In this document: piece after piece, positions 4,387 to 12,502 of the stretch
Position numbering within the stretch: position 1 is the stretch's first letter
Layout of the letters: the number at the start of each line of letters is the position of its first letter
Assembly: GCA_035531315.1 (NCBI GenBank)
Contig: DATKTD010000328.1
Coordinates: 1 to 19,664 of the forward strand
DNA: 19,664 bases
Origin: CAIJMU01 sp035531315
GTDB lineage: Bacteria; Spirochaetota; Spirochaetia; Treponematales; Rectinemataceae
Direction: 5' to 3'
Translations under genes and position numbers: made by a program
Notes under the pieces: generated by a model
The model's input: only the letters and a program-made list of their open reading frames with translations
Told to the model about the DNA's origin: nothing
The model's database searches: none

Positions 4387-6367
4387 GTCCCTGCCGCACC
4401 CTCTCGATCTCGTCGCGGAGTATTGCCGCCTGCTCGAATTCGAGGTTCTTGGCGTGCTCGAGCATCCGAGCCTCCATCGCCCTGATGAGGGCCTTCTTCT
4501 GCTCGGGCACGAGGAGGTTGTGCGACTTCTTGAGGAGGTCGATTTCGGAGCCAGCCTCCTCGATCCTTTCCTCATGGTGGCGTTCGAGGATGTCGTTGAT
4601 GGCCTTCTTGATCGTGACCGGGGTTATGCCGTGTTCAGCGTTCCAGGCCTCCTGCAGCTCCCGGCGACGCGCGGTTTCGTCCATCGCCACGCGCATGGCA
4701 TCGGAGATCCGATCGGCGTAGAGGACGACGGAGCCGGCGGCGTTTCGCGCCGCGCGGCCGATGATCTGGATGAGGCTCGTGGCGGAGCGGAGGAAGCCGA
4801 TCTTGTCCGCGTCGAGGACGGCGATGAAGGAGACCTCGGGGAGGTCGATACCCTCGCGGAGGAGGTTGATGCCCACGAGGATGTCGTACTCACCCTGCCT
4901 GAGCTGCTTGAGGATCTCGACGCGCTCGATGGTCTCGACCTCCGAATGGATGTAGCGGACCTTGAGGCCGAGGCCCGAAAGATACTCGGTGAGCTCTTCG
5001 GCCATGCGCTTGGTGAGGGTGAGGATGAGGCAGCGCTCGCCCGCCGCGATGCGCCTACGCGCCTCTGCGTAGATGTCCTCCATCTGCCCTTCGCTGGGCC
5101 GAACCTCGACGATGGGATCGACGAGGCCGGTGGGTCGGATAAGCTGCTCGACCAGGCGTCCCGATTTGCGGATCTCCTCGGGACCGGGCGTCGCCGAAAC
5201 GTAGATCGTTTGACCGACCCTTCCCTCGAATTCCTCGTACTTCAAGGGGCGATTGTCCATCGCCGAGGGGAGCCGGAAGCCGAAGTCGACGAGGTTCTGC
5301 TTGCGGGCCCTGTCGCCCGCGTACATCGCCCCGATTTGGGGAAGGCTTACGTGGGATTCGTCGACGAAGGTGAGGAATCCGTCGCCGAAGTAGTCGAGGA
5401 GGACCGAGGGAGGCTCGCCCCTTCCCCTGCCGGAAAGGGGGGCCGAGTAGTTCTCGATGCCAGGACAGTAGCCCATCTCCGCGAGCATCTCGAGGTCGTA
5501 TTCGGTGCGGGTCTTGAGGCGCTGGGCCTCGACGATCTTCTTCGCCGCCATGAGGCCCTCGTAGCGTTCGTCGAGCTCGCCCCTGATGCGATCGAGGGCC
5601 GCCTGAATCTGTTCCATGGGAAGGACGAACTGCTTGGCCGGCCAGATGACGGCCGTGTCCAGCTCCTCGAGTATGGCCCCCGAAATGGGATCGAAGCGCC
5701 TGATCCGCGTCACCGTGTCGTAGTCGAGCTCGACGCGGTAGGCTTCCTGGGCAGAGGCGGGGTAGACCTCGAGGACGTCCCCCCGGAGCCGGAAGCGGCC
5801 ACGTTCGAGGACGGCGTCGTTGCGCTCGTACTGGAGGGCGACGAGGCCGCGCTTGACCTCGTCGATGTCGATCTCCTCGCCGACCGATACGGTCACGTTC
5901 ATCTCGCGGTAGGCCTCGGGCGTCGCCAGGCCGTAGATGCAGGAGACCGTCGCGACGATGACGACGTCGCGGCGCTCGAGGAGGCTGCGCGTGGCCGAAA
6001 GGCGCATACGCTCGATCTCCTCGTTGATATCGGCGTCCTTCTCGATGTAGAGGTCCTTGGAGGGGACGTATGCCTCCGGCTGATAGTAGTCGTAATACGA
6101 GACGAAGTATTCGACCGCGTTGTCCGGAAGGAAGGCCTTGAATTCGCGGAAGAGCTGGGCCGAGAGGGTTTTGTTGTGGGAGATTACGAGGGCAGGACGC
6201 TGGGCGGCCTCGATGACCTTGGCCATCGTGAAGGTCTTGCCCGAGCCAGTAACGCCCTTGAGGGTCTGCCAGCGCTTTCCTTCGGTAAGTCCCGCGGCCA
6301 GGGCCTCGATGGCCCTGGCCTGGTCCCCGGCCGGTCCGTAGGGGGCGACGACGCGGAAGGCTTTCAA
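4373..6367 (-). CDS. uvrB: UvrABC excision nuclease subunit B
   Basis: UvrB is the damage-verifying helicase-like subunit of nucleotide excision repair; it is loaded by UvrA and recruits UvrC. Visible landmarks are Walker A GVTGSGKT (38-45), the damage-clamping beta-hairpin region YYDYYQPEAYVP (91-102), the DESH Walker B box, the conserved NLLREGIDLPEVS and QIIGRAARN helicase motifs, and a C-terminal UVR domain (LRDEIERVR). No ATG or GTG precedes the conserved N-terminus, so I place the start at TTG 6367 (reading MKAFRVVAPYGPAGDQ), giving 664 residues, the usual length. This TTG overlaps the htrA stop codon, implying translational coupling. There is no good Shine-Dalgarno sequence. The stop lies inside a tandem hairpin. 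Confidence 0.96.
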   Translation of the reverse strand: MKAFRVVAPYGPAGDQARAIEALAAGLTEGKRWQTLKGVTGSGKTFTMAKVIEAAQRPALVISHNKTLSAQLFREFKAFLPDNAVEYFVSYYDYYQPEAYVPSKDLYIEKDADINEEIERMRLSATRSLLERRDVVIVATVSCIYGLATPEAYREMNVTVSVGEEIDIDEVKRGLVALQYERNDAVLERGRFRLRGDVLEVYPASAQEAYRVELDYDTVTRIRRFDPISGAILEELDTAVIWPAKQFVLPMEQIQAALDRIRGELDERYEGLMAAKKIVEAQRLKTRTEYDLEMLAEMGYCPGIENYSAPLSGRGRGEPPSVLLDYFGDGFLTFVDESHVSLPQIGAMYAGDRARKQNLVDFGFRLPSAMDNRPLKYEEFEGRVGQTIYVSATPGPEEIRKSGRLVEQLIRPTGLVDPIVEVRPSEGQMEDIYAEARRRIAAGERCLILTLTKRMAEELTEYLSGLGLKVRYIHSEVETIERVEILKQLRQGEYDILVGINLLREGIDLPEVSFIAVLDADKIGFLRSATSLIQIIGRAARNAAGSVVLYADRISDAMRVAMDETARRRELQEAWNAEHGITPVTIKKAINDILERHHEERIEEAGSEIDLLKKSHNLLVPEQKKALIRAMEARMLEHAKNLEFEQAAILRDEIERVRQGRGDQ

Positions 6368-7617
6368 TTGCTCTGCTGGGCGGCGCCGCGCTGTTCGACG
6401 AGGGGAACCTCGACCGAGATCTTCCTCCCGTTGCGCCACAGCTCCACCGTCACGCGATCGCCGGGTTTGTTGTCCTCGAGGGCCGCGTAGAATTCGGCCA
6501 GCGAACCGACCGACGCCCCGTCTATCGCCGTGATGATGTCGCCCCCGACGTAGAAGACCGACCTGCCGTACTGCACGGCCGTCGTGCCCCCGCGGATGCC
6601 CGCCCGATCGGCGTTGCCGCCGCGTTTGGCCTGGGAAACGAGGAGGCCCTTTTCGACGGGCACCGGATAGCCGTTCTGCTTCATGTAGTCGACAAGTTGC
6701 GGGAAGAGCTGGACCCCGTCGACCTCGATGCTGCCGCGGACGACCCTGCCGTCCTTGATGAGCTGGGGCACGATGCGCTTCGCGGTGGCCACCGGTATGG
6801 CGAAACCGACCCCCACCGAGCCGCCCGAGGGCGAGTAGATCATCGTGTTCACGCCGATCATCTCGCCCCTCGTGTTGAGGAGGGGGCCTCCCGAATTGCC
6901 GGGATTGATCGAGGCGTCGGTCTGGATCATGTCGCGCAGGATCGTGGCGTTGTCTTCCTGGACCGGCCGCCCGAGGGCGGAGACTATGCCCACGGTGAGG
7001 GTGCGCTCGAGGCCGAAGGGATTGCCGATGGCCAGCACGCGCTGGCCGACCTTGAGATTCGAGGAATCGCCGAAGGGGACGGTGCCGAGGGTCACGCCAC
7101 GAGGCGGCGTGAACTTGATGATGGCGAGGTCGCTTTCGGGGTCGGTGCCCACCACCTTGGCTTCGTAACGCGAGCCGTCGGCGAGATTGACATAGAGCTT
7201 GTAAGCTCCCTTGACGACGTGATTGTTCGTGAGGACATAGCCACGACTGTCGATTATGGAACCCGAACCCGAGCCGCCGTCCTGGGGAACCGGCTCCATG
7301 AACCAGTTCACGGCGACGATCTCGGTGGTGATGTTGACGACCGCCTCGTTGAGCCTGCCGTATACGTCGATATTTTGCCTTTCTTCGGTGCTGTATTCGG
7401 GCGAGAGATCGACGGTGCGGAGCTGGCTCGGATCGAGGGAGGGGGAGCCGATCGTCCGGGCCAGCGCTGGACCGGCGCCGCCGGAATTTCCCAGCGCTAT
7501 CGCGGGAGGGCTCTGCCGGGAGGAAAATCTGGCCCCAAGCCCGAAGCCGAGCCCGAGCGCGGCGACAGCGAGCGAAGCGACGACGAGGACTATCTGGGAA
7601 CGGCTGTACAGCTTCAT
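6364..7617 (-). CDS. HtrA/Deg-family periplasmic serine protease with one PDZ domain
   Basis: This 417-residue protease/chaperone degrades or refolds damaged envelope proteins. An N-terminal membrane anchor or uncleaved signal (residues 7-29) is followed by a low-complexity linker. The trypsin-like domain has the triad His133 (TNNHVV), Asp163 (ESDLAI) and Ser242 (PGNSGGP). One PDZ domain (about 310-405) includes GLLVSQAKRGGNADRAGI and the GGDIITAIDG core. A single PDZ domain fits DegS/HtrA-type proteins more than DegP, which has two. The ATG follows GGAGGT seven bases away. A promoter ATGACT-18-TATATT lies just upstream. It is cotranscribed with uvrB, an uncommon pairing that may tie protein and DNA damage responses. 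Confidence 0.93.
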   Translation of the reverse strand: MKLYSRSQIVLVVASLAVAALGLGFGLGARFSSRQSPPAIALGNSGGAGPALARTIGSPSLDPSQLRTVDLSPEYSTEERQNIDVYGRLNEAVVNITTEIVAVNWFMEPVPQDGGSGSGSIIDSRGYVLTNNHVVKGAYKLYVNLADGSRYEAKVVGTDPESDLAIIKFTPPRGVTLGTVPFGDSSNLKVGQRVLAIGNPFGLERTLTVGIVSALGRPVQEDNATILRDMIQTDASINPGNSGGPLLNTRGEMIGVNTMIYSPSGGSVGVGFAIPVATAKRIVPQLIKDGRVVRGSIEVDGVQLFPQLVDYMKQNGYPVPVEKGLLVSQAKRGGNADRAGIRGGTTAVQYGRSVFYVGGDIITAIDGASVGSLAEFYAALEDNKPGDRVTVELWRNGRKISVEVPLVEQRGAAQQSN

Positions 7618-7650
7618 CGAATCGACCTCCGGAATTCCAAGTGCCTTTCC

Positions 7651-7680
7651 AATATACAGAGCAAATCACCCGAGAGTCAT
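7651..7680 (-). promoter_or_regulatory. Promoter of htrA-uvrB
   Basis: On the minus strand, ATGACT (7680-7675), an 18-base spacer and TATATT (7656-7651) predict a start near 7644, giving a 27-base leader that contains the GGAGG site of htrA. The -10 box matches 5 of 6 consensus bases. No heat-shock-type inverted repeat is evident. Confidence 0.55.
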
Positions 7681-7714
7681 CATGTCGAGGGAGAAGACAG
7701 GGCGGACCGCGATC

Positions 7715-7743
7715 GTGACTTTCGGTCCCGGCGATGCTATGTT
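7715..7743 (+). promoter_or_regulatory. Promoter of the phospholipase C-like gene, predicting a leaderless mRNA
   Basis: GTGACT (7715-7720), a 17-base spacer and TATGTT (7738-7743) lie so that the start of transcription falls on the ATG at 7750. No Shine-Dalgarno sequence is present. Both boxes match consensus at 4 of 6 positions. Confidence 0.45.
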
Positions 7744-7749
7744 TGTCCC

Positions 7750-8880
7750 ATGCCGGCCCAGGTATCCCACATCATCGCCGCGGAGGAGGCCCTCCGCCTC
7801 GCGGTTCCGGGCCTCGCCGAGGTCTGGGGAATCGGGGCCGAATGGGAAGCGAAGAAGGGTGGCGCCGACGATCGGGCCGCCGCCTGGTTCCGCTTCGGAG
7901 CCCAAGGGCCCGACATCTTCTACCATAACCAACGCACAAAGCCCTCCGGCATCCATTACGGCGCCCTGGCACACCGACGCAATTACGGCTTGGCGGTCGA
8001 GGCCATGACCGCCGCCCTGATCGAGACAAAGACCGAAATCGATTCGAGGGAGGCAGCATGGCTCCTCGGTTTCGCGACCCACGCCGCGGTCGATAGGGCC
8101 ATCCATCCCTTCATCGTCCATTTTGCGGGCTGGCAGTCCCCCCTCATCCCCGAAAGCGCGCGCTTCCGCTCCTGTCACCCCTTCCTCGAGCGCCTCCTCG
8201 ACATACACATTCTCGGAGCCCTTCGAGGACTCCCGATCGGGACCTGCGACCTCGAAGCCCTCCTCCCCCTTGGTGGCCGCGAAGGACGCGAAGGGTCGGA
8301 CGGCCATCCCTTCGAGGCCGCCCTCTTCCGCCTCCTCGCGAAGGGCCTGCGCGCGGCATTTCCCGGCGCGGCCGGCGCAGACTTCCTCATCGAAAGGCGG
8401 ATCCAGAACGCGATGGTCGACGCGAAATATTTCCTGCGGGTGACCAATCCCGCCCTGACTTCTGCAGGGAATCAGAGCCTCCTGCCCTGGTTCGACGATC
8501 TCTCGGGCTGGCGATCGATGGCCCTCATCTATCCCGAGAGCCTGCCCGCCGACCTCGACGTCGCCAACGAGGCCAGGAAGAGCTGGGAGCATCCCGCGGG
8601 CGACGGCCGCTCCTCCACCTCCTCGCATCGCGAACTCTTCGACGAGGCGGTCGCCGCCGCGGCATCGGCCCTCGCCCTCGTCGCCGTGGCGATCCGCGCG
8701 GGTGGCATGGAGGCGGGTTTCGCGACCGCCATCGGCAACGGCGGGCTTTCGGTGACCGACGGGGACGGAATACCCGTACCTCCCCGCGTCTCGAGACCCC
8801 TCCCCCTCAAGGAACTCATGGAAGAGGAATTCTCGCGACGCATCCTCGCCGAACAAGGACTTGCCGCCGGCCGGGTCTGA
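7750..8880 (+). CDS. Zinc-dependent phospholipase C-like protein (PF00882 type)
   Basis: This 376-residue protein has the spaced His/Asp residues of the zinc-dependent phospholipase C / S1-P1-like fold: SHIIAAEEAL (His7), FGAQGPDIFYH (49-59, Asp55 and His59), SGIHYGALAH (His69, His75) and LLGFATHAAVDRAIHPFI (His111, Asp115, His119). These would form a trinuclear zinc site. Members include phospholipases C, but many bacterial homologues are uncharacterised. No signal peptide is visible, so a cytoplasmic place is likely, unlike secreted toxins. The ATG is the only reasonable start in the frame and has no Shine-Dalgarno sequence. The chemoreceptor gene follows after 27 bases and is probably cotranscribed. 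The substrate is unknown. Confidence 0.78.
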   Translation: MPAQVSHIIAAEEALRLAVPGLAEVWGIGAEWEAKKGGADDRAAAWFRFGAQGPDIFYHNQRTKPSGIHYGALAHRRNYGLAVEAMTAALIETKTEIDSREAAWLLGFATHAAVDRAIHPFIVHFAGWQSPLIPESARFRSCHPFLERLLDIHILGALRGLPIGTCDLEALLPLGGREGREGSDGHPFEAALFRLLAKGLRAAFPGAAGADFLIERRIQNAMVDAKYFLRVTNPALTSAGNQSLLPWFDDLSGWRSMALIYPESLPADLDVANEARKSWEHPAGDGRSSTSSHRELFDEAVAAAASALALVAVAIRAGGMEAGFATAIGNGGLSVTDGDGIPVPPRVSRPLPLKELMEEEFSRRILAEQGLAAGRV

Positions 8881-8907
8881 AGGTATCGTGGGGCCTCGGA
8901 GTCCTAC

Positions 8908-10518
8908 ATGAAAATCGAAGAACGATTCGCCAAGGCCGATTTCGCCGTGCGCCGCAAGGCCCCCCTCCTCAATACGGTACTCATCGTGGTGGCGGCCGTC
9001 CTCCTGGCCGAACTCGTGAACAGCCTCATGACCGCAGGCGATTTCGTCACGACGGTCCTCGTGTCGGCGATCCTGACCTCATCGCTCGTCTCCCTCGTCT
9101 TCCTCCGCAGGGGGAATTTCCAGGCCTCCTGGATGATCTTCGCCATCGTGGCCTTCGCCGCGATCTTCGCGATGAATTTCACGAGCCTGACGAGCAATGG
9201 CGTGCTGCCCTTTCGGAATCTTTTCCTCTTCGCGGCAGTGGTCTCGATAGTGAGCCTATTTTCCGAGCGAAGGGTCATTCCCCTGGCCATGGCGGCCGTG
9301 GCCCTCCTCCTCCAGCTCCCCATCACCTTTCTCATCCTGGTGCCCGACGGTGTTCCGCTCGGCACCGCGATCTCGAACAGCATTTCCTCTTCCGTCGTCT
9401 TCGCCGTGCTCTCCTTCTTCATGATCAATTCCATGACCGTCGCCCGCAGCGTCATGAGGGACCTGAACCTCGAGAGGGTGCAGACCTCGGACCGACTCCA
9501 CGACCTCCAGGTGGCCCTCGAGCAATCGAGCGTCAACCTCGAAAGGATCGGGGAGCTGGCCGGAAGGGTGGACGAGATCAGGGGCCTCATGCGGCACGCC
9601 TCGGAGGCGGTCGCCGCAATAGAGGCCCGCGGCGCCGACCTCGACTCGGCCTCCGATCGGAGTTCGGAGGCCGTTGCGCGCATCGCGGCGCGCATCGAGG
9701 ACCTCAACGAGAACATCGTCGAGGAGTCGGCCGCCCAGGTGGAATCCTCGGCCTCCATCAACGAGATGGTCGCCTCGATAGCCTCGGTCGCGGATTCGGC
9801 GACGAGGCGGGCCACGACGATGGAACGTCTGTCCGCGACAGCCGACGGAGGCATGAAGCGCCTCGACGCCCTGCTTGCCAGCATCGCGAAGGTCGAAAGC
9901 AGCATCGGCGCCATCCGCGGCATGGTCGATGTCATCAACGACATAGCCGGATCGACCAACCTCCTGTCGATGAACGCGGCGATCGAGGCCGCCCACGCCG
10001 GCGCCTCGGGCCGGGGCTTCGCCGTCGTCGCGATGGAGATTCGCAAGCTCGCCGAAACGACGGCCAGGAACGCCGACGAGATAGGCAAGCAGCTCAAGGA
10101 CGTGGTCGGGGGCATGACGAAGGCGACCGAGGAAAGTTCGAGAACCAAGGAATCCTTCATCGAGATCAACGCGGAGATAGGGGGTGCCCTCGAAGCCTTC
10201 GAGGAGATCACGAGGGCCACCTCCGAACTCGCCCTCGGGGGCAAGCAGATCCTCGAAGCTCTCCGGACCCTCGGCGATCTCTCCAGCAGGGTGAGGGACG
10301 GGGGGGCCGAGATCGACTCCGCGCGCATGACCCTCGTCGAGGTCCAGGGGAGCACGAGGCAGGCCGTCGACGCAATGCGCGACACCTCGTTCTCGCTCAG
10401 GGAAAAGAACAATTCCGTCCTCCTCGCCGTGGATGGGGTGGCGAAGGTGGGCGAGGAAGGCGTGAGGGCGGCAAAGGAACTCCACAGGCGGACCGAGGCC
10501 ACCCTGTCCTCGAGATGA
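8908..10518 (+). CDS. Methyl-accepting chemotaxis protein with a six-helix membrane sensor
   Basis: The 536-residue receptor has about six hydrophobic segments in the first 180 residues (roughly 20-40, 45-66, 72-92, 98-118, 122-145, 152-176) with short loops. It has neither a periplasmic ligand domain nor an evident HAMP domain. The rest is coiled-coil signalling domain with the conserved hairpin tip: INDIAGSTNLLSMNAAIEAA starts at 343 and SGRGFAVVAMEIRKLAE follows. The tip binds CheA and CheW and controls flagellar switching. The bare membrane bundle suggests that it senses a lipid-soluble compound, a membrane property or energy state. The ATG has GGAG six bases upstream. It follows the phospholipase C-like gene closely, so a lipid-derived signal is conceivable but unproven. 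Confidence 0.93.
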   Translation: MKIEERFAKADFAVRRKAPLLNTVLIVVAAVLLAELVNSLMTAGDFVTTVLVSAILTSSLVSLVFLRRGNFQASWMIFAIVAFAAIFAMNFTSLTSNGVLPFRNLFLFAAVVSIVSLFSERRVIPLAMAAVALLLQLPITFLILVPDGVPLGTAISNSISSSVVFAVLSFFMINSMTVARSVMRDLNLERVQTSDRLHDLQVALEQSSVNLERIGELAGRVDEIRGLMRHASEAVAAIEARGADLDSASDRSSEAVARIAARIEDLNENIVEESAAQVESSASINEMVASIASVADSATRRATTMERLSATADGGMKRLDALLASIAKVESSIGAIRGMVDVINDIAGSTNLLSMNAAIEAAHAGASGRGFAVVAMEIRKLAETTARNADEIGKQLKDVVGGMTKATEESSRTKESFIEINAEIGGALEAFEEITRATSELALGGKQILEALRTLGDLSSRVRDGGAEIDSARMTLVEVQGSTRQAVDAMRDTSFSLREKNNSVLLAVDGVAKVGEEGVRAAKELHRRTEATLSSR

Positions 10519-10528
10519 GGCCTTCATC

Positions 10529-10546
10529 GCGGGTCGGCCCTCCCGC
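10529..10546 (+). terminator. Weak hairpin after the chemoreceptor gene
   Basis: GCGGG (10529-10533) pairs with CCCGC (10542-10546) around 8 bases, just past the chemoreceptor stop and before the fliG promoter. No T-run follows, so the call is tentative. Confidence 0.25.
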
Positions 10547-10555
10547 TGACGCGAG

Positions 10556-10583
10556 TGGACAAGGGCCCTGTGCTATCTATAAG
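10556..10583 (+). promoter_or_regulatory. Strong candidate promoter of fliG
   Basis: TGGACA (10556-10561), a 16-base spacer and TATAAG (10578-10583) each match 5 of 6 sigma-70 consensus bases. The predicted start near 10590 leaves only about two bases before the ATG at 10592, so the mRNA would be essentially leaderless. Confidence 0.55.
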
Positions 10584-10591
10584 ATCGCCGC

Positions 10592-11818
10592 ATGAAGATG
10601 AAGGATCGCCTCGCCAAGGCCTACGGCACGGCGAGCGATGCGAACGGCGGCGAGCGAAGGCCCGATGCGGACGGCAGGGGGGGGGCGCCCGAGCATCCGC
10701 GCCCCGAGACGGCACGGTCCCAGCCGAAACGCAAGGTCGCGCCAGGCCATGACCGCCCCTCGCCGACCCCCTCGGGACCAAAGGCGCTCGTGGCCGCCGA
10801 ATCGAAGGCCGAGGGCCTCCTCAAATCGGGCAGCGAGACGGGAATCTCGCGCGCCGCCAAGTTCCTCCTCCTCCTCGGCACCGACGAGGCCGCCAAGGTC
10901 CTCGTCCACCTCCCGCCCGAGGACATAGAGCGGGTGTCGAGGGAGATCCTTTCGATACGCAAGATCGACGCGATAGAGGCCAATGAGGTTCTCGCGGAAT
11001 TCGGCTGGCTCGTAAAGACGAAGGGTTGGGCCCTCGAGGGCGGTCCCGCGACGGCCGAGAAGATACTCTCCACGGCCTTCGGCCCCGAGCGAGCGCGCGA
11101 GCTTCTCCGGAAGGCCTCGCCGGAAAGCATCCGTCCCTTCCGCTTCCTCAACGATTTCGAGCCGGGCGAACTCATGGTGATTCTCAAGGAGGAATCTCCC
11201 CAGGTCCTCGCCCTCATCCTGCCCTACATCGAACCCAAGCGCGCCTCGGGCCTCATCGAACTCCTCCAGGAGCCACAGAGGATCGAGGTGGTCAAGCGGG
11301 TCGCGCGGCTCGAGAAGGTCAATCCCGAGGTGTTGCGGCGGGTCGAGGAAACGCTCAAGGACAGGATCAGGAAAATCGGCACGGTCTCGAGCGACGAGAT
11401 CGACGGAGAGGCGGCCCTGGCCGGCATCCTCCGCCATGTCGATCCGAGGCTCGAGGCCCGTGTGCTCGAAGCCCTCGAGGAAGAAAGCCCCGAGATGTCG
11501 CACAACGTCAGGGAACGCCTTTTCACCCTGGAGGACGTGGTGCGCGTCCCCTCGCGGGAACTCCAGAAGGCCCTCAGGGATTTCCAGGACCGCGATCTCG
11601 CCCTCGTTCTCAAGGGACGGACCGACGCCTTCCGAGAGAAAATCCTCGGCAATGTCTCGAAGAACCGCCGCGAGCTCATACTCGACGAGTACCAGATACT
11701 CGGCGCCGTGCGCCGCGAGGACGCCGACGAGGCCGCGCGCGAACTCCTCGGCTACCTCAAGCACGCCTGGGACGCCGGTGAGCTCGTGCTCGAGGGCGAG
11801 GACGAGCTCGTCGAGTAG
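10592..11818 (+). CDS. fliG: Flagellar motor switch protein FliG (divergent, FliG1-like)
   Basis: FliG sits in the cytoplasmic C-ring and contacts the stator to make torque. This 408-residue copy is longer than the usual ~340 because of an ~80-residue Pro/Arg/Gly-rich, probably disordered N-terminus. The N domain begins at about 83 (ISRAAKFLLLLGTDEAAKVL). The middle domain has EESPQVLALIL (200-210) where typical FliG has EHPQT. The C-terminal torque helix runs from DLALVLKGRTDAFREK (335-350) to LILDEYQILGAVR (362-374). Lys341, Asp365/Glu366 and Arg374 appear to match the charged stator-facing residues, while Asn358 seems to replace a usual Arg. Spirochaetes commonly carry two FliG proteins, and divergence with a solitary location suggests FliG1. 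There is no Shine-Dalgarno sequence. Confidence 0.9.
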   Translation: MKMKDRLAKAYGTASDANGGERRPDADGRGGAPEHPRPETARSQPKRKVAPGHDRPSPTPSGPKALVAAESKAEGLLKSGSETGISRAAKFLLLLGTDEAAKVLVHLPPEDIERVSREILSIRKIDAIEANEVLAEFGWLVKTKGWALEGGPATAEKILSTAFGPERARELLRKASPESIRPFRFLNDFEPGELMVILKEESPQVLALILPYIEPKRASGLIELLQEPQRIEVVKRVARLEKVNPEVLRRVEETLKDRIRKIGTVSSDEIDGEAALAGILRHVDPRLEARVLEALEEESPEMSHNVRERLFTLEDVVRVPSRELQKALRDFQDRDLALVLKGRTDAFREKILGNVSKNRRELILDEYQILGAVRREDADEAARELLGYLKHAWDAGELVLEGEDELVE

Positions 11819-11842
11819 GGGCGTGGGAGCCTTCGCAGGAGC

Positions 11843-11858
11843 GGGGCGCTAGCGCCCC
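11843..11858. terminator. Perfect 16-bp palindrome between convergent fliG and pduO
   Basis: GGGGCGCTAGCGCCCC is its own reverse complement. As RNA it gives a 6-bp GC stem with a CTAG loop from either strand. Its place in the 69-base gap between convergent stops suits a bidirectional terminator. No T-tract is present. Confidence 0.45.
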
Positions 11859-11887
11859 CGGTCCGCGCCGTCCTCGTCTGCGGCCTC

Positions 11888-12427
11888 TTAGCCCGGCGCC
11901 GCAGGCGGGGCGAAGCGCAGTTTTCCCTCGGCCGCCTCCTCGGCGCGGGCAAGCATGAAAAGCCAGTCGGAGAGCCTATTCAGCCAGACACGGAGCTCGA
12001 CCGAAACGTCGGCTTCGCGGGCCAGGCTGAGTACCCGACGCTCCGCGCGACGGGCGACGGCCCGCGCGACATCCAGGGAGGCGGAACCGGGCGTCATGCC
12101 GGGGAGGACGAAGCCAGTAAGGGGAATCTTCTCCTCGAGGAGGCGCGTCGCCGCCGTCACCGCATCGATGTCCTCGCCCGAGATGGGCACGACGAAGGGC
12201 TTGCCCCGCGAGGCGAGCTCGCCCCCGGCGCGGACGAGGTCGCGCTGCAGGGCATCGATGGCGTCGAGGGTCGAGGCGAGGCGCGCCGAGTGACGCGCGA
12301 GGCCGAGCTGCGACGAAAGCTCGTCCAAGGTTCCATAGGCCTCGACGCGGGGATCGTCCTTGCGGACCCGCTCGCCCGACCAGAGGCTGGTGAGCCCCCC
12401 GTCGCCCGTCTTCGTCACGATGCTCAT
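11888..12427 (-). CDS. Cob(I)alamin adenosyltransferase, PduO type
   Basis: The enzyme transfers the 5'-deoxyadenosyl group of ATP to cob(I)alamin to make adenosylcobalamin. The 179-residue protein opens with MSIVTKTGDGGLTSL, the ATP-binding start of the family. It then has RVEAYGTLDELSSQLG (27-42), the RRAERRV segment (126-132), and WLNRLSDWLFMLAR (148-161). Length matches a stand-alone PduO N-domain. An upstream in-frame extension is rejected because it runs into the divergent preP gene. The ATG lacks a Shine-Dalgarno sequence; TTCACG-17-TATCCT lies so that transcription would start at the ATG itself. No other cobalamin gene or B12-dependent enzyme is in the window, and I see no cobalamin riboswitch. 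Confidence 0.93.
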   Translation of the reverse strand: MSIVTKTGDGGLTSLWSGERVRKDDPRVEAYGTLDELSSQLGLARHSARLASTLDAIDALQRDLVRAGGELASRGKPFVVPISGEDIDAVTAATRLLEEKIPLTGFVLPGMTPGSASLDVARAVARRAERRVLSLAREADVSVELRVWLNRLSDWLFMLARAEEAAEGKLRFAPPAAPG

Positions 12428-12433
12428 GGGCCA

Positions 12434-12462
12434 AGGATAATCGCCCGGACGACTTTCGTGAA
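12434..12462 (-). promoter_or_regulatory. Promoter of the adenosyltransferase gene, predicting a leaderless mRNA
   Basis: On the minus strand TTCACG (12462-12457), a 17-base spacer and TATCCT (12439-12434) precede the ATG at 12427 by six bases. Each box matches 4 of 6 consensus positions. Confidence 0.45.
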
Positions 12463-12472
12463 GGCGCCGCCC

Positions 12473-12502
12473 TTGACTCGCCGAGGCGGGGGCCATCATC
12501 TT
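12473..12502 (+). promoter_or_regulatory. Candidate promoter of the PreP-like gene
   Basis: TTGACT (12473-12478) lies 37 bases before the ATG at 12510. The best -10 candidates are weak: CATCTT at 12497-12502 with an 18-base spacer, or CATCAT at 12494-12499. No Shine-Dalgarno sequence is present between them and the ATG. Confidence 0.35.

Noticed and set aside
4094..6490. 798-codon plus-strand open frame opposite uxuA and uvrB
   Set aside because: It is a shadow of uvrB caused by high third-position G+C. The product is Leu/Asp/Val/Glu-biased with no recognisable domain.
8904..10502. 532-codon minus-strand frame opposite the chemoreceptor
   Set aside because: It is the exact antisense of a receptor with conserved motifs, and its Ser/Ala/Arg/Thr-rich composition is typical of reverse-frame shadows.
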